Positions 59,792-64,000 of a stretch of 64,000 nucleotides of DNA are shown one piece after another. The DNA is from JAKAGZ01 sp963772675 (lineage in GTDB: Bacteria; Bacteroidota; Ignavibacteria; Ignavibacteriales; Ignavibacteriaceae): positions 1 through 64,000 of the forward strand of contig CAVYYF010000004.1 of the NCBI GenBank assembly GCA_963772675.1, written 5' to 3'. The notes below the pieces were generated by a model. It was not told the origin of the DNA. It worked only from the letters and a program-made list of their open reading frames with translations, and did no database searches. Both the position numbers and the translations under genes were made by a program. How positions within the stretch are numbered: the stretch's first letter is position 1; each line of letters opens with the position of its first letter.

Positions 59792-60992
59792 ATGAAAGGA
59801 AAAGCAAACAATTCTGCAAGCAAGAAAAAAATAATAATCGGGTTGATAATTTTTATTTTTTCAGTACTGATGGGAACAAACATTTATGCTCAATTACCAA
59901 AACCTGACCACATTGTAATTGTTATAGAAGAAAATCATAGTTACAGTGATATAATTGGAACAGTAGTTCAGCTCCATATATAAATGGAGCTTGCGCGGAT
60001 AATTTACGGTGCCAATTTTACACAATCATATGCAGATAACTCACCCAAGCCAGCCAAATTATTTATATTTCTTTTCCGGAGACAACCAGGGAGTTACTGA
60101 TGACAACAAACCTTCAAACTTACCATTTACTACCAGATAATCTTGGAGCAGAACTACTTCAAAAATAGTTATACCTTCGTTGGGTATTCAGAGGATTTGC
60201 CTGAGTGTAGGGTATCAGATGTAACTTCTTCAGGGGCATATGAAAGGAAACACAACCCATGGGTAAACTGGCAGGATGCATCAACCAATGGAATTCCATC
60301 TTCATTAAACGTTCCGCTTACTGATTTTCCAACTGATTATAGTACACTTCCAACAGTTTCCTTTGTAATACCGAATCAAAATAATGATATGCATGACGGA
60401 AGTTATCTCAGCTGGAGATACCTGGCTGCAAAATAATCTCGATGGTTACATTCAATGGGCAAAGACTCATAACAGTCTTTTTATTCTTCTATTTGATGAA
60501 GATGACGAAATCATCGCAATAACCAGATTCCCAGCAATATTCGTTGGTCAGATGGTCAAAAAAGGAAATGATAATATCAAGATAAATCATCTTAATGTAT
60601 TAAGAACAATTGAAGATATGTATGGATTAGGCCATGCCGGCAGTAGCGCGGACTCTATCGATATTCCATCAAGTTACTGGATAACAACTACAGACATAAA
60701 GTCAAATAACGATCATACAGGCATTCCTCAAAACTTCCGGTTGTTTCAAAATTATCCAAATCCATTTAATCCATCTACTAATATAAAATATAACCTGCCA
60801 AAAGAAGGGAACGTTTCACTAAAAGTTTTTAACGTATTAGGTAAAGAAGTAAGGACGCTGGTAAATGAATTTGAACAGGCAGGGACTTACAATATATCAT
60901 TTAATGCCTTTGAACTGCCAAGCGGTATCTATTTTTACAGACTTACCTCAGGGAATTTTACTCAAGTAAAAAAACTAGTGCTATTAAAATAA
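59792..60992 (+). CDS. Phosphoesterase (AcpA/phospholipase-C-like) with T9SS sorting domain, many frameshifts
   Basis: The leader (KKKIIIGLIIFIFSVLMG, ending NIYAQ) and first block (LPKPDHIVIVIEENHSYSDI) are in frame from ATG 59792. Then at least five one-base shifts occur between about 59960 and 60410. Reading across frames recovers SSSAPYINGA, HPSQPNYLYFFSGDNQG, TFVGYSEDLPE, GAYERKHNPWVNWQ and FVIPNQNNDMHDGS. The last frame (from about 60395) carries LLFDEDDEIIAI, TIEDMYGLGHAGSS, and a T9SS tail (LFQNYPNPFNPSTNIKYNLP, KKLVLLK). It is the stand-alone relative of the phosphoesterase half at 54316. The break density here is the highest in the window, so real decay is possible. Confidence 0.7.
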
Positions 60993-61015
60993 TCATTATC
61001 TATATGCTATAATTT

Positions 61016-61052
61016 AAGCCGCTGTAATTGAAAAATTACAGCGGCTTTTTTA
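61016..61052 (+). terminator. Intrinsic terminator after the phosphoesterase gene
   Basis: AAGCCGCTGTAATT (61016-61029) and AATTACAGCGGCTT (61034-61047) form a perfect 14-base stem around a GAAA loop, followed by a run of T. It lies 24 bases after the phosphoesterase stop codon. Confidence 0.93.
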
Positions 61053-61156
61053 TGAGAAGTACCGGCTATAGTATAAGATGTACTAATACTAATAGAGTTT
61101 AAACTTTGAAAATTGGGAAATAGAGCTTAAATTCGACATAGAATTAAGGAGAAATA

Positions 61157-61621
61157 ATGGGATTAAAAAAAATAAAGAAACCGAACGGTGAAGTTTATTA
61201 CATTGATGAAACTGGACACAGGGTCTTTTCTACTAGCATAGATAATCTAAGTGAGACTATAGCAAAAAATATCCCTGATGAAGACCTTCAAAAAAAAGTA
61301 TTATTAACTACCGAAACTAATCCTGCAAATATAAACATAGGCGAAAGAATAGATATTATTTCAGCAGAGTCCATTTTTTCATCAGATTTATTTGAAGATT
61401 TTTTTCAATCAGGCGAAAAGGAAATTCATAGGGGGACAAAAACTGCTAAGGACGCCCTAAAAAAAGCAAAACAAAATGTACTTAGAGAATTGCGAATTGA
61501 AGCTATAAATATTGGGGCCGATGCTGTGATTGGTGTTAATCTTACCTATTCTGAATTCTATAATAAGAAAAAGTCTATGGTTTTGCTTCTTGCTACGGGA
61601 ACTGCAATTAAGCTTAAATAA
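61157..61621 (+). CDS. YbjQ-like (UPF0145/heavy-metal-binding fold) protein
   Basis: A 154-residue protein without a signal peptide, starting eight bases after AAGGAG. Residues about 1-45 form a short N-terminal part (KPNGEVYYIDETGHRVFS). From about residue 50 the YbjQ-type fold is visible: VLLTTETNPANINIGERIDIIS, then ALKKAKQNVLRELRIEAINIGADAVIGVNLTYSE, with the characteristic GADAVIGV strand. The family forms pentameric rings and has no settled function. It is flanked by a terminator on the left and convergent cysK on the right, so it is a single-gene unit unrelated to polysaccharide use. Confidence 0.75.
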   Translation: MGLKKIKKPNGEVYYIDETGHRVFSTSIDNLSETIAKNIPDEDLQKKVLLTTETNPANINIGERIDIISAESIFSSDLFEDFFQSGEKEIHRGTKTAKDALKKAKQNVLRELRIEAINIGADAVIGVNLTYSEFYNKKKSMVLLLATGTAIKLK

Positions 61622-61694
61622 AATTATTACGGACAGGTAAATATTTTTCAATACCCACCTGCCCAAAACAAAAATAAGTTAAACCTGAAAGATT

Positions 61695-62606
61695 TTAAAA
61701 CAGACCTTCAATTGATAGGTATCTTTCACCTGTATCATAATTAAATGCTAGTATTTTTTTACCTTCAGGTATTTCTCCTAATTTTTTTGCAACGGCGGCA
61801 AGAGTAGCGCCGGATGAAATTCCTACAAATAATCCTTCTTCAGCGGCGGCTCTTCTCGCATAATTAAACGCTTCATCTTTAGTAACACTGATCGTTCCAT
61901 CAAGTAATGAGGTATCAAGAATTTGTGGAATGAATCCGGCACCAATGCCCTGTATCGGATGTGGACCTGGTTTACCTCCACCTATTACAGGGGAATCACT
62001 TGGTTCAACTGCAAATACCTTGATATTTGGAAAGCTTTTTTTCAATACTTTTGCAACTCCGGTTATATGCCCACCTGTTCCAACACCAGTGATTAAATAA
62101 TCGAATCCCTCCGGAAAATCATTCAAAATTTCTTTTGCAGTAAAATCAGTATGTGCCTGTACATTAGCCTGGTTATTAAATTGGTTGGGCATCCAGGCAT
62201 TCGGAGTATTCTTCACAATTTCACCAGCTTTTTCAATTGCGCCTTTCATTCCAAGTTCCTTCGGCGTTAATTCAAATTTTGCTCCGTATACAGCCATTAG
62301 TTTTCTTCTTTCAACTGACATTGATTCCGGCATAACAAGGATAACTTCATATCCTTTTACAGCTGCCACCATTGCAAGACCAATTCCAGTATTCCCGCTT
62401 GTTGGCTCTACAATAATGCTACCTTTTTTTAATGCCCCTTTTTTCTCAGCATCTTCAATCATCGACAAAGCTATTCTATCTTTAATACTTCCGCCAGGAT
62501 TTGCTTTCTCAAGCTTAATCCAAACATTATGAGTATTACCAAATAATTTATTAAGCCTTACGTGTGGAGTATTGCCAATAGCTTCGAGGACATTATTGTA
62601 CTTCAT
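61695..62606 (-). CDS. cysK: Cysteine synthase (O-acetylserine sulfhydrylase)
   Basis: This 303-residue fold-type II PLP enzyme is complete. KANPGGSIKDRIAL has Lys42 as the PLP lysine, PTSGNTGIGLAMVAA is the substrate-binding loop, GTGGHITGVAKVL is the phosphate-binding loop, and FVGISSGATLAAVAK holds the Ser that contacts the PLP ring. It makes cysteine from O-acetylserine and sulfide. It begins 19 bases after cysE on the same strand, so the two consecutive pathway steps are co-transcribed. It is cytoplasmic. Confidence 0.95.
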   Translation of the reverse strand: MKYNNVLEAIGNTPHVRLNKLFGNTHNVWIKLEKANPGGSIKDRIALSMIEDAEKKGALKKGSIIVEPTSGNTGIGLAMVAAVKGYEVILVMPESMSVERRKLMAVYGAKFELTPKELGMKGAIEKAGEIVKNTPNAWMPNQFNNQANVQAHTDFTAKEILNDFPEGFDYLITGVGTGGHITGVAKVLKKSFPNIKVFAVEPSDSPVIGGGKPGPHPIQGIGAGFIPQILDTSLLDGTISVTKDEAFNYARRAAAEEGLFVGISSGATLAAVAKKLGEIPEGKKILAFNYDTGERYLSIEGLF

Positions 62607-62625
62607 ATCTTCTCCTTAAATTATT

Positions 62626-63489
62626 TTAGATGACAAATTCCAATGTGTCAAAATAATTCTCATTGGATCTTACTTTAACTTCTATTTTACTGTATACTAC
62701 TGAATTGGGTGGTACACTTTGTGTGATCCACGAATTACCGCCGATTACACAGTTCTTTCCTATTACCGTACTTCCGCCCAAAATTACTGCCTGAGAATAC
62801 AAGATCACATCATCTTCTATGGTCGGATGACGCTTCGTCTTTAACATTGATTTATCTACACTAAGTGCACCTAGAGTAACTCCCTGATAAATCTTTACAT
62901 TCTTACCAATTGTTGTTGTTTCACCAATTACTACTCCTGTACCATGATCAATAAAAAAGTGCGAACCTATTTCAGCGCCTGGATGAATATCTATCCCCGT
63001 TATTTCGTGTGCATATTCAGTTAATATTCTTGGGATTATAGGCACACTCAATTTATATAATTCGTGAGCTAACCGGTAGATTAGAATTGCTATGAAACCG
63101 GGATAAGCCAAAATAACCTCATCAAGACTTTCCGCTGCAGGATCTCCTTCATAAATAGCCTGCGCATCATCCCAAAGCATATCATGAACTGCAGGGATTT
63201 GCAGCATAAATTCATTTGCTTTGTTATTGATATTAGCCATTGAATTGTTATTCATTATTTTTAACAATGATATCAAATTCCTTTCAATAAGCTGAAGCTT
63301 TGAAATAACATCTTCAGTGGAATAATAAACGTGGCTGGAGAAATGTGGAAAAAGAAAATCAATCAGTTCATTCAGAAAAGCTATTGAAACTTGTTTCAGA
63401 GATGAGGTACAGGAATGTATCTCCCGCTTACTTAAAAGCTTCGATGCGAATTCAAGGTACGGTGAATTTTGTTGTACTTTGTTTATCAT
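62626..63489 (-). CDS. cysE: Serine O-acetyltransferase
   Basis: The 287-residue protein has a helical N-terminal half of about 170 residues and a C-terminal left-handed beta-helix made of hexapeptide repeats. The repeats include GAEIGSHFFIDHGTGVVIGETTTIG, whose HGTG segment has the catalytic His, and NVKIYQGVTLGALS. The long N-terminal half is like the plastid/EpsC-type branch rather than the short one. It acetylates serine with acetyl-CoA to feed the adjacent cysteine synthase. The gap to cysK is 19 bases. The upstream 235 bases to 63724 carry no gene that I can support, and presumably hold the operon promoter. Confidence 0.93.
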   Translation of the reverse strand: MINKVQQNSPYLEFASKLLSKREIHSCTSSLKQVSIAFLNELIDFLFPHFSSHVYYSTEDVISKLQLIERNLISLLKIMNNNSMANINNKANEFMLQIPAVHDMLWDDAQAIYEGDPAAESLDEVILAYPGFIAILIYRLAHELYKLSVPIIPRILTEYAHEITGIDIHPGAEIGSHFFIDHGTGVVIGETTTIGKNVKIYQGVTLGALSVDKSMLKTKRHPTIEDDVILYSQAVILGGSTVIGKNCVIGGNSWITQSVPPNSVVYSKIEVKVRSNENYFDTLEFVI

Positions 63490-63724
63490 AGCTTTACTAT
63501 CCCCATTATTTTTTTTATATTTTCTTTACGTACAAACCTTCCCGAATTTAAACAATGGTAAAATCGAAATAGTTTCAGTGATTAACTTTAAGAAATTAAT
63601 AGAAAAAATACGGCTACAAAAAGAAAATTACTTCATTTTAGTATGAATAGCAATTCTGAATATTTTAGCTCAATGTTAAACTGAGGGGGATTACTCCTAC
63701 TTCCTTTTTTATAAAAAAGCAAAC

Positions 63725-64000
63725 TTACAGAAACCTGTTTGTTAAAACCCCTATTTCTTGAGTCACCTTGAGCGGTAGCTTCCTCCATACGGATTCTAAT
63801 AACTTATTGCCATTGCTTTCATCTAATTGATTCTGACTACAATATTCATCTTTAGAAAAATAGTAATGGTATATCTGCTTTGAATCGCAGCCCCATTTGG
63901 ATTTAAATTGAGCAAGAGTCGCATTACATCCACTAACTTCTCCCATATCGTAATACTTGTAGCCATCCTTACATGCTGTATGAATTGCTTCCCATTGAAT
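63725..64000 (-). CDS. C-terminal part of a FemAB/GNAT-like acyltransferase (5' end outside window)
   Basis: The leftward frame is open through the right edge; before the internal ATG at 63946 there are 18 more sense codons (IQWEAIHTACKDGYKYYD). This then runs into MGEVSGCNATLAQFKSKWGC and ends at 63725. The pattern WEAI..ACKDGYKYYDMGEVS....LAQFKSKWG is the C-terminal signature of FemAB-type peptidyl/acyl transferases and the related GNAT group. The remainder (QIYHYYFSKDEY onward) is variable. The catalytic domain lies outside the window, so the substrate cannot be judged. Confidence 0.65.
   Translation of the reverse strand: MQWEAIHTACKDGYKYYDMGEVSGCNATLAQFKSKWGCDSKQIYHYYFSKDEYCSQNQLDESNGNKLLESVWRKLPLKVTQEIGVLTNRFL

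Noticed and set aside
61622..61694. Inverted repeat between convergent YbjQ-like and cysK genes (ACAGGT...ACCTGC)
   Set aside because: Only five or six pairs with a long loop and no T run; not convincing as a terminator.

Overview
The window looks like a chromosomal segment of a member of the Ignavibacteria or a close relative in the Bacteroidetes/Chlorobi lineage. Five exported proteins end in a type IX secretion (T9SS) sorting domain of the NxPNPFNP...LKxYDxLGxEVxTLVNE...GxYFYRxxxG...KKxxLxK type that is abundant in that group. The DNA is AT-rich, and nearly every enzyme carries a Sec signal peptide. This placement is an inference from protein style; no rRNA or housekeeping marker is present.

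From the left edge to about 57.5 kb every gene lies on the + strand, and almost all encode exported carbohydrate-active enzymes. In order they are: a truncated alpha/alpha-toroid protein, GH39, a large Tat-exported GH-like protein, GH51, a beta-sandwich protein coupled to GH43, a two-repeat exported protein, a CE6-type esterase, two type-B carboxylesterases, a TAXI solute-binding protein, GH31, GH2, GH51, GH43 with a discoidin-like domain, a GH5-like enzyme, GH127, a GH29 remnant, a DUF4380-like T9SS protein, a CE1-type esterase, GH43, GH29 with CBM6, GH3 with PA14, GH31 with PA14, GH3 with PA14, GH51, a nucleotidyltransferase/GHMP-kinase fusion, an Asp-box propeller, a multidomain GH10 xylanase, a CE15 glucuronoyl esterase, and a phosphoesterase fused to a second GH10 xylanase.

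Together these could strip and cut arabinoglucuronoxylan (GH10, CE15, acetyl/feruloyl esterases, GH43, GH51, GH39, GH127) and fucosylated xyloglucan side chains (GH29, GH2, GH31, GH3). Convergent to them, kdgK and eda form a two-gene operon for the 2-keto-3-deoxygluconate branch, which fits catabolism of the uronic acids released. No SusC/SusD pair, TonB receptor, sugar permease or transcription regulator is visible. The T9SS proteins probably act at the surface and the rest in the periplasm.

The right end holds a second phosphoesterase gene with its own T9SS domain and a strong terminator, a YbjQ-like protein, a cysE-cysK operon and the C-terminal end of a FemAB/GNAT-like protein at the edge.

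Many genes (about 17) are split by one-base shifts although the downstream frame still encodes conserved family sequence; most shifts are net +1. I annotate these as single genes with reconstructed extents. The pattern suggests sequencing or assembly indels more than decay, but that is not provable here. The most novel-looking item is the phosphoesterase-CBM-GH10 chimera at 54.3-57.5 kb, which seems to have arisen by shuffling between its two neighbours.
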